A stretch of 64,000 bases of DNA, taken from Mariniphaga sediminis (lineage in GTDB: Bacteria; Bacteroidota; Bacteroidia; Bacteroidales; Prolixibacteraceae). Below, piece after piece: positions 8,280 to 17,054 of this stretch. Where the stretch lies: the NCBI RefSeq assembly GCF_003573545.1, contig NZ_QWET01000009.1, positions 1-64,000 of the forward strand, written 5' to 3'. The translations under genes and the position numbers were made by a program. Below the pieces are notes generated by a model. The model saw only the letters and a list, made by a program, of their open reading frames with translations. It searched no databases and was not told the origin of the DNA. Position 1 is the first letter of the stretch. Each line of letters opens with the position of its first letter.

Positions 8280-11200
8280 TTAAAAGGTGATATTAAGACC
8301 TGCAATGAACTGTTTCATATTAGGATAAGCAACTCCGGCATTCTCCGGATCAAACCCCGGATAGTCTGTAAATGTGAAATAGTTTTCCAGGGTTGTATAA
8401 AGCCTCAGGCGTTGAATCAAAAATTTTGAAGAAATCCTGGCAGGTACAGTATATCCAAGTTGTATTGATTTGATACGGAAAAAGGATGCATCGTACAACC
8501 AATAATCGCTACCGATGGTGTTGTTTGCCAACCCGGTAGTCAGTCGCGGATAATGGGCCGATTTGTTCGCTTCAGTCCACCTGTTTGTTATGTCTGCTTT
8601 CTGAATATAATCCCAGTGAAGGTTAAACGTATTAAAAGTACCATCGCCCCAATAAGAGTCAATACCAGATACACCTTGTCCCAGAACGAACAGGTCGATG
8701 TCTTTGTACGAAGCGCTGATATTTATACCATACGTTGCCTTCGGAATTGAAGAACCTTTGATAACGCGGTCGTCATCGTTTATTACCTTATCGTCATTCT
8801 GGTTCTTATACAAAAAGTCTCCTGGTTGAGGTATGGCCGGAGAAAAAGTATAGCCGTCAGCAATTAACTGATCGATCTCACTCTGGTCTTGAATAATATG
8901 GTCAACTTCTCTGATGTAGAACGGGAATATAGAATAACCTTCGGTTAACACCTGCTGGCCTAAAACGGTCTTTACATCTCCCAGGTATTTCATCACTTCA
9001 TTATTCACAAAACTGATGTTGCCTCCTACGCTATATTGAAAATCATTTCCTACGTGTCCGTAATAATTCAGCTGAGCTTCCCATCCACGGTTTCTGACTT
9101 CCGCCGCATTTTGACTAGGTGCGCTAACATTTCCCATTACTCCGGGAATCGGCAACTTCACCAGGATGTTATCGGTCAGTTTATCAAAAAGGTCAACAGA
9201 TAATGAAAGGCTGTTTTTAAACATGGCCAGATCAAAACCTACATTTGAAGTAGTGGTCGACTCCCAGGTTATCTTCGTATTTGAAAGTTCAGTAGGAGCA
9301 ATTCCGGTAACAATATTTCCTCCGAAAGAGTAGTTTTGAGATCCATACAATGACTGATATTCGTAATCGCCAATATTGTTATTGCCGAGTTCTCCCCAGG
9401 ATGCCCTCACTTTAAAATTATCAACCCAGGTCCTCAAAGACTCGAAAAATGATTCTTCGGACATCCTCCATCCGGCAGAGAAAGATGGAAAAAATCCCCA
9501 CCTTCTATCTGATGCAAATCGGGACGACCCGTCGTAACGTCCATTGGCCTCGAATAAATACTTCCCTTTAAAATCGTAATTAATTCTTCCAAAATAGGAA
9601 CGTAAAGCACGGTCAGCTGCAGTTCCTCGTACCACCGGATCGGCAGCAGCAGCATCCAGCACATAAATATTGTCGCTTATCAAATCATATTTGGATGCAG
9701 AAAAGCTATCGGTACGGGAATACTCCTGATCGAAGCCAGCCAACGCTCCAAAATGATGCACATCATTTAAAGTATAATTGAAGCGCAACAACTCATTTAG
9801 TGTAGTAGAATAGTACCTGGAATTAGCGTTTGAAACAAAATTACGCGAAGCTGTTTCATAAAGCACTGCATCTGTTTGAAAATCCCAAATCTCAACAGGC
9901 CCCGAATAACTCCAACTCCGGTAATTATTGTAATTACCTGCAAAGCTTGTTTCAAATTCAAAATACTTGAGAAAATTAATTTTCGCGAAAAATTTTAACC
10001 CCACGCGTTGCCTTTCATTATTTCCTGTGGCGCTTTCCATAAATGCCCTGGGGTTATATGCCATTTTATTTTCACCTTCCATCATACTGCCACCGTAACG
10101 TCCATCAGATGATTTGGGAAGGATTCCCGGGTTTGTCTGCAACATTGTTTTAAAGAGCTCATTTACATCCAATGCTCCCCTGTCAGACCAAAATCCAAAA
10201 ACATTACCTCCCACGCTGAGCCAATCAGAGATTTTCGAATCAGCGTTTAACCGGAATGAATATTTCTGGAATTCTGCATTCTCAACAACTCCTTTATTAT
10301 CAAGATATCCTAAAGACAGTAAAAAATTGGCCTTTTCATTTCCTCCACGAACAGACAAATTATGCTCATTGACAACTGAAGGCTCCAGAATATCACGAAA
10401 CCAGTCAGTATTAGGATAATCCAACGGATTTGTTTTTGATTTTTCCCTCCATTCATTAATTAGACCCTGGTCGAAGACTTCCGGTTGACCACTATTCGAA
10501 TAGGCTTCATTCAACAATTCCATATGCGTAGGATAGTCACTAATAAAATCTATCATATTAGCGGCTTTCTCTACACCAACGTATCCATTGTATGTTACTG
10601 AAACATCGCCTTCTTCCCCCCGTTTTGTAGTTATCAGGATTACACCGTTCGCGGCCCTCGAACCATAAATAGCGCTGGAAGAAGCATCTTTTAATACAGA
10701 TATCTGTGCAATATTATTAGGATTTACATCATTAATATTTCCGGCAATCCCATCAATTAAAACCAATGGAGATGCATCATTCAATGTACCTACGCCTCGG
10801 ATACGAAGTGAAACAGATTCATTTCCCGGAGCCGAACTATTTTGTGTTACCACCAAACCAGGGCTCATCCCTGCCAACCCAATAGCAGTATTAGTTAAAG
10901 GCCTGCTGTTCATTGATTCAGAAAAATCAATAGAAGAGACAGAACCCGTAAGATTAGCCTTTTTCATTGTTCCGTACCCGACAGCAACAACCTCTTCCAA
11001 CCCAATGGTCTCTTCCTTCATTGTAACATTTATAATAGTTTTCCCTGCTACAATAACTTCCTGTGTTCTCATCCCCACAAACGAAAATACAAGCGTGGCA
11101 TCATCCGGAATATCGGATAACGAATAGTCTCCATCAGCATTGGTAATTGTTCCCTTTGTGGTACCTTTAATAACGACCGTAACCCCAGGTAATGGCTGCC

Positions 11201-11645
11201 CTCCAAAGTCAGTTACCTTGCCGGAAACCACTGAGACCTGAGCCCCCTGCTTCATTGTTTTTGTTGCATCGCCTGCTTTTTTCCCCTTATTAAGATACAA
11301 CGCAATTTGCCGGTCAACCACCTGGTAATTAATATTTGTACCCGTTAAAACATAGTTCAGAATTTCATCAATACTTGCATTTCTGAAATTCACACTGACA
11401 TTTTTATCCACCTCAAGGTGCTCGGTATAGAAAAACCGGAATTCACTCTGGTTTTCAATCTGTTTGAACACCTCAGCAATGGTTGTATTATCCATTTGAA
11501 GTGATAATCTTGTTTGCGCATAAGATTCTGTAGCCATTACAGACCAGGCAGACAAGCAAATAATAAAAATATTCAACTTCATAATCATTAAAAATCTTAA
11601 CCAAAAAGTAATCAGGTTACTCTTTTTTAATTTGCTTTTTTTCAT
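8280..11645 (-). CDS. SusC-type TonB-dependent transporter with STN domain
   Basis: 1121 aa. After an N-terminal signal segment (about 20-44) comes a secretin/TonB short N-terminal (STN) domain (about 50-115, IAEVFKQIENQ through DEILNYVL), a CarboxypepD_reg-like domain (about 133-215, GKVTDFGGQPLPGVTVVIKG), the plug (about 220-350) with SPLVLIDGIAG and NGVILITTKRG, and a beta-barrel ending in a terminal Phe (GLNITF). The STN domain is the part that contacts a FecR-type anti-sigma factor, and a fecR gene lies immediately upstream with an ECF sigma gene beyond it. The protein therefore both imports and senses its glycan. Partner of the SusD protein encoded just after it. Confidence 0.96.
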   Translation of the reverse strand: MKKSKLKKSNLITFWLRFLMIMKLNIFIICLSAWSVMATESYAQTRLSLQMDNTTIAEVFKQIENQSEFRFFYTEHLEVDKNVSVNFRNASIDEILNYVLTGTNINYQVVDRQIALYLNKGKKAGDATKTMKQGAQVSVVSGKVTDFGGQPLPGVTVVIKGTTKGTITNADGDYSLSDIPDDATLVFSFVGMRTQEVIVAGKTIINVTMKEETIGLEEVVAVGYGTMKKANLTGSVSSIDFSESMNSRPLTNTAIGLAGMSPGLVVTQNSSAPGNESVSLRIRGVGTLNDASPLVLIDGIAGNINDVNPNNIAQISVLKDASSSAIYGSRAANGVILITTKRGEEGDVSVTYNGYVGVEKAANMIDFISDYPTHMELLNEAYSNSGQPEVFDQGLINEWREKSKTNPLDYPNTDWFRDILEPSVVNEHNLSVRGGNEKANFLLSLGYLDNKGVVENAEFQKYSFRLNADSKISDWLSVGGNVFGFWSDRGALDVNELFKTMLQTNPGILPKSSDGRYGGSMMEGENKMAYNPRAFMESATGNNERQRVGLKFFAKINFLKYFEFETSFAGNYNNYRSWSYSGPVEIWDFQTDAVLYETASRNFVSNANSRYYSTTLNELLRFNYTLNDVHHFGALAGFDQEYSRTDSFSASKYDLISDNIYVLDAAAADPVVRGTAADRALRSYFGRINYDFKGKYLFEANGRYDGSSRFASDRRWGFFPSFSAGWRMSEESFFESLRTWVDNFKVRASWGELGNNNIGDYEYQSLYGSQNYSFGGNIVTGIAPTELSNTKITWESTTTSNVGFDLAMFKNSLSLSVDLFDKLTDNILVKLPIPGVMGNVSAPSQNAAEVRNRGWEAQLNYYGHVGNDFQYSVGGNISFVNNEVMKYLGDVKTVLGQQVLTEGYSIFPFYIREVDHIIQDQSEIDQLIADGYTFSPAIPQPGDFLYKNQNDDKVINDDDRVIKGSSIPKATYGINISASYKDIDLFVLGQGVSGIDSYWGDGTFNTFNLHWDYIQKADITNRWTEANKSAHYPRLTTGLANNTIGSDYWLYDASFFRIKSIQLGYTVPARISSKFLIQRLRLYTTLENYFTFTDYPGFDPENAGVAYPNMKQFIAGLNITF

Positions 11646-11694
11646 AATTTTGAATTGTTTAAAACTAAATAATTTTGTAAAAAGTTATTTTTTT

Positions 11695-11727
11695 ACAAGT
11701 GAGGAAGGCTCCATCTTTCTCACTTGT
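11695..11727 (-). other. Stem-loop in the fecR-susC intergenic leader
   Basis: Nine-base arms acaagtgag (11695-11703) and ctcacttgt (11719-11727) flank a 15-nt loop. A T-run follows only on the plus strand, where no gene is reading in, so for the minus-strand operon this is a leader hairpin rather than a terminator. It lies in the 144-bp gap before susC. Confidence 0.45.
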
Positions 11728-11789
11728 TTTTTTAGAGGGAAACTTTTGTTTTGAAAATCAATTTCAATTTTTCATAGGCAGACTCATTT

Positions 11790-12755
11790 TTATCGAAGTT
11801 TCAGTATTAATTTACGTGTCTTTTCGTCGTAAGAATATTTGATATCATCTGTGATTTCTAAGAGTTGCAGGATTTCGCTGATACCTTCAAACTGGAAAGT
11901 TCCGGTAAGCCGGATATAATTAATGGCCTCATCGGCGATATCAATATCAATTCCATACCAGCGCTCAAGTCGTAAAACAGCATCTTCGAATGGCTCGTCT
12001 TTGAATATTAAAAGATTATCCTTCCATGCGGTAAGTACATTAATATCTACTTCTTGTTTATTCAATTTACCCGTTTGCGCATCTACTGTAACCTGTTCCC
12101 CGGGGTCTAAAAAGGTTTCCATGCCTTGCAAATTTTCAATGGCTACTTTGCCGTTTACCAGTGTTACCGAGGCTGGTTCCCCGTTATATGCATCCACATC
12201 AAAGGAGGTTCCATGCACATTTACTTTGAAACTGTTGGTTACTACTTCAAAAGGAGTATTATCTTTTTTTACATCGAAATAAGCCTGGCCTTCTAATTCT
12301 ACCTTTCTCATCTTGCTTGAAAACTGCGTGGGAAAATGGATAGTAGATCCCGAATTTAGCCACACTTTTGAGCCGTCCGGCAAGTCAAAACTGGAACGTG
12401 AAGCCAGTGGAGAAGTTATTGTCTGCATTATTGCTTCGGAAGAAGCTCTGTCGCTGGCATAATATACCAATGCAAGGGTGAGAGGTAAAATCAGTATGGC
12501 AGCAATCCGCAAAAGGTAATCAACGACTTCCAGCTTTTTTACCTTTTCATTCTTATTGATGCTGTAATGGATTTTATAAAGAGTACCTGTAAGATCGGGA
12601 TGTTCCCCTTCATTGGTTGTTGTATTCCAATGTTGCTTCATCTGAACATCGCGAACGGGCCATTTATCTTTTGCCAATAACAGATCGAGTGCAGATTTAA
12701 ACTCTTCGTCGCTGCATTTATTTTCAACATATTTATTTAAAAAACGCTCCTCCAT
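11790..12755 (-). CDS. FecR family anti-sigma factor
   Basis: 321 aa. A short cytoplasmic N-terminal region (1-80) that would bind the sigma factor is followed by one membrane helix (about 83-105, YLLRIAAILILPLTLALVYY), the periplasmic FecR domain (about 115-215; SRSSFDLPDGSKVWLNSGS, ELEGQAYFDVKKD, VHGTSFDVDAY) and a C-terminal DUF4974 domain (about 250-320). It should relay occupancy of the STN-bearing SusC to the sigma factor, releasing it when the glycan is present. It is first in the minus-strand operon, while its sigma partner is divergent instead of directly upstream in the same direction. Confidence 0.95.
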   Translation of the reverse strand: MEERFLNKYVENKCSDEEFKSALDLLLAKDKWPVRDVQMKQHWNTTTNEGEHPDLTGTLYKIHYSINKNEKVKKLEVVDYLLRIAAILILPLTLALVYYASDRASSEAIMQTITSPLASRSSFDLPDGSKVWLNSGSTIHFPTQFSSKMRKVELEGQAYFDVKKDNTPFEVVTNSFKVNVHGTSFDVDAYNGEPASVTLVNGKVAIENLQGMETFLDPGEQVTVDAQTGKLNKQEVDINVLTAWKDNLLIFKDEPFEDAVLRLERWYGIDIDIADEAINYIRLTGTFQFEGISEILQLLEITDDIKYSYDEKTRKLILKLR

Positions 12756-13213
12756 TATTGTGCTTCTATTTTATTCTTTTACCCCTTTTTTACAATATTC
12801 CTTCTACAACCAGTAGCTCAGCGGAGTATTTATTATACCTGTCCCTATTACGATGTAGAATAAACCTTGTGACATTATAATTACCCTGCTTTATTAATTA
12901 AAACGCACAAATTACAAAAACCCCTGCTCCGATTTTTATTTTTTCAGATTTAATAAGACACCACAACACAAAGTCATTCATAAAGAAGATATTACACGCC
13001 AAAAATATATGCTCCATCTTATATTTTTAGCTCTGAATTATTTTCTAAATCCGAACAAAAAATCGTTATCCGATTTTTAAACTGAAAAGAATATTTACTC
13101 CGAAAAACAAGTGTTTAGAAGGCTACTTCTAACTTTTTACAGTCGTTTTACTTTATTGCAAATACACTTATTCTTTCTATTTTTACAGCGTAGCTATACC
13201 AGAAAAGGAAACA
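12756..13213. promoter_or_regulatory. Divergent intergenic region, fecR / ECF sigma
   Basis: A 458-bp AT-rich gap between the divergent fecR and sigma genes, with no coding potential recognised. It must hold the promoters of both. The one clear structure is an inverted repeat aaaaatcg-ttatc-cgattttt at 13058-13078; the half-site ccgattttt also occurs singly near 12925. No exact TAnnTTTG element was found, compatible with at least one promoter being read by the ECF sigma itself. Confidence 0.5.
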
Positions 13214-13792
13214 ATGAATTCAGTGGAGGCAAAAATCCTTTTGAAACAGTTTAAGGCAAATGACAAAGATGCGATAAACAAGCTCTATGAAATGTTTAGC
13301 CGTAAACTATATAATTTTGCCTTTTCTTACTTAAAGACAGAGGAAGATGCACTGGATGTTGTTCAAACTGTTTTTGTAAACCTTTGGGATAAAAGAAAAA
13401 ATATCAGTGATGATTCTAATCTGGAGTCCTATCTTTTTACCGTTACAAAAAATGCGGTCATTTCAACCTTCCGAAAAAAAGTTCAGGAAAAAAAATACCT
13501 GGAAAATTTGAGGCAAACGACTGTCCTTTCTTACAACGATACGGATGAAAAATACGATTATGAAATCTTGTATGAAAAAATCCAAAAATTAATTGAGGAA
13601 CTTCCCGAGAAAAGGAGACACATTTTTAAATTATATAAAGAGGAAGGGTTAAGTAATAAGGAGATTGCAGAAAAATTAAACATCTCTGTCAAAACCGTAG
13701 AGGACCACAAAACGAAAGCAAAACATTTTATAAAAAATAATCTTGAGAAATCGGGTTTTATCGCCTTGCTGTTGTTCGAGGTATTTTTGTAA
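13214..13792 (+). CDS. ECF RNA polymerase sigma factor (FecI-like)
   Basis: 192 aa. Sigma-70 region 2 spans about 10-95 (LYEMFSRKLYNFAFSYLKTEEDALDVVQTVFVNLW, with the DALDVVQ -10-recognition helix area), and region 4 spans about 125-178 (LPEKRRHIFKLYKEEGLSNKEIAEKLNISVKTVEDH) with a helix-turn-helix. The size and lack of regions 1 and 3 are typical of the Bacteroidota ECF family that works with FecR and STN-containing SusC proteins. It should drive the divergent locus from fecR to the GH28-like gene. The C-terminal tail (FIALLLFEVFL) is hydrophobic, as commonly seen in this family. Confidence 0.93.
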   Translation: MNSVEAKILLKQFKANDKDAINKLYEMFSRKLYNFAFSYLKTEEDALDVVQTVFVNLWDKRKNISDDSNLESYLFTVTKNAVISTFRKKVQEKKYLENLRQTTVLSYNDTDEKYDYEILYEKIQKLIEELPEKRRHIFKLYKEEGLSNKEIAEKLNISVKTVEDHKTKAKHFIKNNLEKSGFIALLLFEVFL

Positions 13793-13936
13793 CGTTTGAA
13801 TATTTATTTGTTGTTCGCTTATATCAATTCAGATACAAATCTCTGTACCTGAGAATGATTCCAACATAGAAAAAGTTTCTAAAAACCCCCTTTCAAAATA
13901 AACTTCCGGAACTCTGCTTCCTTTGTTTAACTTTTG

Positions 13937-14011
13937 TGGGTTGTACTGGATTCGAACCAGTGACCCCTACCCTGTCAAGGTAATGCTCTAAACCAACTGA
14001 GCTAACAACCC
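13937..14011 (-). tRNA. tRNA-Val (anticodon GAC)
   Basis: 75-nt cloverleaf on the minus strand. The acceptor stem is GGGTTGT (5', at 14011-14005) paired with ACAACCC (3', 13944-13938) with discriminator A at 13937. The D arm contains AGCTCAGTTGGT, the anticodon arm is TTACC-TTGACAA-GGTAG giving anticodon GAC (reads GUC), and the T arm contains GGTTCGAATCC. CCA is not encoded. Confidence 0.93.
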
Positions 14012-14033
14012 AAATTCGCTGCAAAAATAAAAA

Positions 14034-14072
14034 AACAAGCCCAGTAAAAATACACCGGGCCTGTTTTTTTAT
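14034..14072. terminator. Bidirectional intrinsic terminator
   Basis: Arms aacaagcccagt (14034-14045) and accgggcctgtt (14054-14065) pair across an 8-nt loop, with two positions wobbling or mismatched depending on strand. A T-run follows on the plus strand, and A-rich sequence precedes it, giving a T-run on the minus strand. On the minus strand it follows the NCS2 permease gene by about 110 bp. Confidence 0.75.
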
Positions 14073-14176
14073 TTCATCTCATTAAAATTGTTTATTTCGT
14101 TTGTATTCGATGTAACTCCCGATAAATTTTAATTCTTCTTGTTTGTGAATTTAAAGAATTAAAATTCATTTTCGTT

Positions 14177-15469
14177 TCAAATGAAAAATTTCAATATAAA
14201 TAGTACTGCCAGTACAATCATTACCGGCGAAAGTGCCCTGATTTTTCCGGACAATAACTTTAACAACACATAAGAGAGCATCCCGAAAACAATTCCGTCA
14301 GCAATGCTATAGCTGAGGGGCATAATAATGATAGTAATGAAGGCAGGTATGGCTTCAGTAAAATCATCAAAATTGATTTTCTGGATAGGTGACATCATAA
14401 AAAAGCCGACCAAAACGAGGGCTGCAGCAGTGGCGGCAGGTGGTACCATAATAAACAATGGAGCAAAAAACAGGGCAATCAGGAAAAGAATGGCTGTAGT
14501 AAGCGAAGTAAGTCCTGTTTTTCCACCTTCGGCTACACCTGAAGCACTCTCCACATAAGTTGTAACAGTGCTGGTACCAAAAATGGCGCCAAGGGTTGTC
14601 CCGATAGAATCGGCAAACAGCGCCTGTTTTACGCGCGGAACCCGTCCTTCCTTATCGAGCATGTTGGCTTTCGACGAAACACCAACAAGGGTCCCTACTG
14701 TATCAAACATGTCGACAAACAGGAAGGTGAACAACACAACCAGCATGTCGAATGTAAAAATCTGGGAAAATTCAAACTTAAAGAAGATGGGAGAAAGGGA
14801 AGGCGGAACATCTATAAGTTTTCCCTCGGGTAAGTGGGTTACTCCCAATGGAATTCCTACGACAGTAGCGACAAATATCCCAACCAGCAGTGAGCCTTTC
14901 ACTTTCAGTGCCAGCAATACAGCCGTTAAAACAATTCCTCCCAGAGCAACGAGTGCTACAGGTGAATTCACGTCTCCCAGTCCAACCAGGGTTGCATCGT
15001 TATTCACTATTATACCGGCATTTTGCAGGCCAATAAAAGCGATAAACAAACCAATACCCGCAGAAACAGCATGCTTCACCGACAATGGAATTGCATTTAC
15101 TATCAATTCACGTATATTAAATGCTGTCAGGATAAGGAAAAGAATCCCTTCAATAAAAACGGCTGTTAATGCAAATTGCCAACTGTGCCCCATTCCGAGT
15201 ACTACTGTGAAAGCAAAAAATGCATTCAGTCCCATACCCGGCGCCAGCGCAAAAGGAAGGCGGGCGACCAGTGCCATAACAAGAGTTGCCACAAAAGCAG
15301 ACAAGGCGGTAGCGGTAAACAAGGCGCTTTTATCCATGCCGGTGGCACTCAAAATATCAGGATTTACTGCCAGAATGTAGGCCATAGTCATAAAGGTGGT
15401 TATTCCGGCCAGGATTTCTGTTTTAACAGTAGTCTTGTTTTCGTTTAATTTAAAGATTCGGTTTAACAT
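14177..15469 (-). CDS. NCS2/AzgA-type purine permease
   Basis: 430 aa, about 12-14 hydrophobic helices, with the AzgA-group start MLNRIFKLNENKTTVKTEILAGITTFMTMAYILAVNP and the motifs LPFALAPGMGLNAFFAF and LFADSIGTTLGAIFGTST. This subfamily imports hypoxanthine, guanine or adenine by proton symport across the inner membrane. It lies 11 bp after the DUF5020 outer-membrane protein gene in the same transcript, so the two form a purine or nucleoside uptake route across both membranes. A terminator follows at 14034-14072. No purine riboswitch was recognised upstream. Confidence 0.93.
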   Translation of the reverse strand: MLNRIFKLNENKTTVKTEILAGITTFMTMAYILAVNPDILSATGMDKSALFTATALSAFVATLVMALVARLPFALAPGMGLNAFFAFTVVLGMGHSWQFALTAVFIEGILFLILTAFNIRELIVNAIPLSVKHAVSAGIGLFIAFIGLQNAGIIVNNDATLVGLGDVNSPVALVALGGIVLTAVLLALKVKGSLLVGIFVATVVGIPLGVTHLPEGKLIDVPPSLSPIFFKFEFSQIFTFDMLVVLFTFLFVDMFDTVGTLVGVSSKANMLDKEGRVPRVKQALFADSIGTTLGAIFGTSTVTTYVESASGVAEGGKTGLTSLTTAILFLIALFFAPLFIMVPPAATAAALVLVGFFMMSPIQKINFDDFTEAIPAFITIIIMPLSYSIADGIVFGMLSYVLLKLLSGKIRALSPVMIVLAVLFILKFFI

Positions 15470-15480
15470 ATTATTCTTTT

Positions 15481-16161
15481 TTAGAATGTAACTTTAGCCC
15501 CTATGGTTGGCATCACATTAAACCCTTTTCTTCCACCAAAATTGGTATTTATCTCCACCTCAGAACCCAGTGCGAAGTTCTTATTGAAATTATACCACAA
15601 TTGCGGCTCAGCCAGAAAAACAAACTTGGTAGTTTCTTCGCCAAATACAAAATCTTCGCGCCACAAATCAGCAAAACCGGTAAAAGAAAGTTTGTTGCCA
15701 GCAAAATTCCAATACCAAACAGCGGTTACCTGGAAAGCAGCATCGTGCTTACCACGAATATATTTATAAAGCGCCTGTAAAGTTAATCCTTTCGAAAAAT
15801 CGGCGGCATTCAGGGAGTATTCCAACCCTCCCAGCCAGGCATCATTGATTTGATAAGCTCCACCCGGGGCATATTGTCCAAAGCCCCCGTTATATTCACC
15901 GTGAAATGCCACAGGTGAATCACCCAGCTTAATAGCACGTGCTATTTCCCAGTAGGCCATGCTGATGCCTTCAACATCGCCCACATTATAGTCCATATCT
16001 ATAAAAAAGAATGTGCTTCCCCAACTATCCGGCTTGAACATTTCGACCGTGGAAGTAAAATACCCCCTTCCATCGCCCATGTCATAATGTAATTGAACAT
16101 TTTGAGCTTGTGAAGCAACAACAAATAACAATAAAGCTAACGCAGGAATAATCTTTCTCAT
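15481..16161 (-). CDS. DUF5020 Tsx-like outer-membrane channel
   Basis: 226 aa from the chosen start at 16161, which begins the signal peptide MRKIIPALALLLFVVASQAQ; an upstream in-frame Met (16191) would add ten unlikely residues. The mature part shows alternating amphipathic strands and many aromatic residues (for example YNFNKNFALGSEVEINTNFGG) and ends in Phe (IGAKVTF), as for a small beta-barrel. It matches the DUF5020 family, related to the nucleoside-specific channel Tsx. Cotranscription with the NCS2 purine permease supports a nucleoside or nucleobase channel. Exact ligand unknown. Confidence 0.8.
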   Translation of the reverse strand: MRKIIPALALLLFVVASQAQNVQLHYDMGDGRGYFTSTVEMFKPDSWGSTFFFIDMDYNVGDVEGISMAYWEIARAIKLGDSPVAFHGEYNGGFGQYAPGGAYQINDAWLGGLEYSLNAADFSKGLTLQALYKYIRGKHDAAFQVTAVWYWNFAGNKLSFTGFADLWREDFVFGEETTKFVFLAEPQLWYNFNKNFALGSEVEINTNFGGRKGFNVMPTIGAKVTF

Positions 16162-16216
16162 ATTTTCGGTTTTTAATTTATATTGGCACAAAAATAAGGA
16201 AAGTTATTAAAAAGAA

Positions 16217-16250
16217 ACCCCGGCAAAAGGACTGGCCGGGGTTATTTTTT
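16217..16250 (-). terminator. Intrinsic terminator after DUF2461 gene
   Basis: Perfect 9-bp arms aaccccggc (16217-16225) and gccggggtt (16236-16244). T-runs flank it on both strands (attttttc on plus; TTTCTTTTT on minus). It lies between the end of the DUF2461 gene and the start of the DUF5020 gene, separating the two minus-strand units. Confidence 0.8.
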
Positions 16251-16337
16251 CATCGGGAAGATAAAAAAATATGGGTCATCTATTTAAGATGAGGTAAAGT
16301 TAAAAAAGTTCACCTCAAAATCCAAATTATTTTTTTA

Positions 16338-16994
16338 TTAAATTTTCCTCAAAGCATCATTTAAATACGAATTGACTTTGTGCAGTTGACTGAAAGCATC
16401 CACTGCCTTTTTAAGAAAATCTCCGCCCGTCAACTCATTGTCAGTCACAGGAGCAGTAAAAACATACGATTTGTAACGAAGCAGGTGGATGTATGTATGA
16501 TCTTTGGGAAACCCTTTGGGAGCTGTTTTCAACTGATGATCATACATTTCAGGAAAGAATGCCTTAAAGTCAGAATGGCCTGTTATTTCAAGAAACTCTT
16601 CGGGGAACCGGGAAATATGCTGACGAATTGCTTTAAGAGACTCTCCCTGTGGCATATAAACTCCACCTCCCATAAAGCTCCCTCCCGGCTCTATGTGAAA
16701 ATAATAGCCTGCTGACTCACTTTTCCTGCCTCCTTTTGCAAGGAAGCTCCCAAAATTGGTTTTGTAAGGTTGCTTGTCTTTGGAAAACCGGACATCGCGA
16801 TAAATACGAAACATGCACTTTTTTGGATCCATAACAGGAATTTCCGTGTCAAACTTTCGAATCTCATTCAGCAAAACATCCGTAACAAAAAGTACCTTGT
16901 CTCTACTTTCCTCATACCGCTTTTTGTTCGCTTCAAACCATTCACGGTTATTATTTACCGAGAGCTCCCGGAGAAACTGTAAAACTTTTTCCAT
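16338..16994 (-). CDS. DUF2461 domain protein (TIGR02453)
   Basis: 218 aa, matching the usual length of this family. The hallmark opening VLQFLRELSVNNNREWFEANKKRYEESRD and the central FRIYRDVRFSKDKQPYKTNFG and GYYFHIEPGGSFMGGGVYMP are easy to recognise. The family is widespread in bacteria and fungi, soluble, and of unknown function. It is divergent from ispD with 60 bp between the two starts and is followed by its own terminator, so it appears monocistronic. No functional link to its neighbours can be drawn. Confidence 0.88.
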   Translation of the reverse strand: MEKVLQFLRELSVNNNREWFEANKKRYEESRDKVLFVTDVLLNEIRKFDTEIPVMDPKKCMFRIYRDVRFSKDKQPYKTNFGSFLAKGGRKSESAGYYFHIEPGGSFMGGGVYMPQGESLKAIRQHISRFPEEFLEITGHSDFKAFFPEMYDHQLKTAPKGFPKDHTYIHLLRYKSYVFTAPVTDNELTGGDFLKKAVDAFSQLHKVNSYLNDALRKI

Positions 16995-17054
16995 TCTGTA
17001 CTGAAATTAAGTTACTTTTATGCCAAGGTAATTATTTTTTAAACAAAAAAAGGA

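Noticed and set aside
14568-15380. Long plus-strand frame opposite the NCS2 permease
   Set aside because: It is the complement of a strongly conserved transporter gene and has low-complexity composition without motifs.
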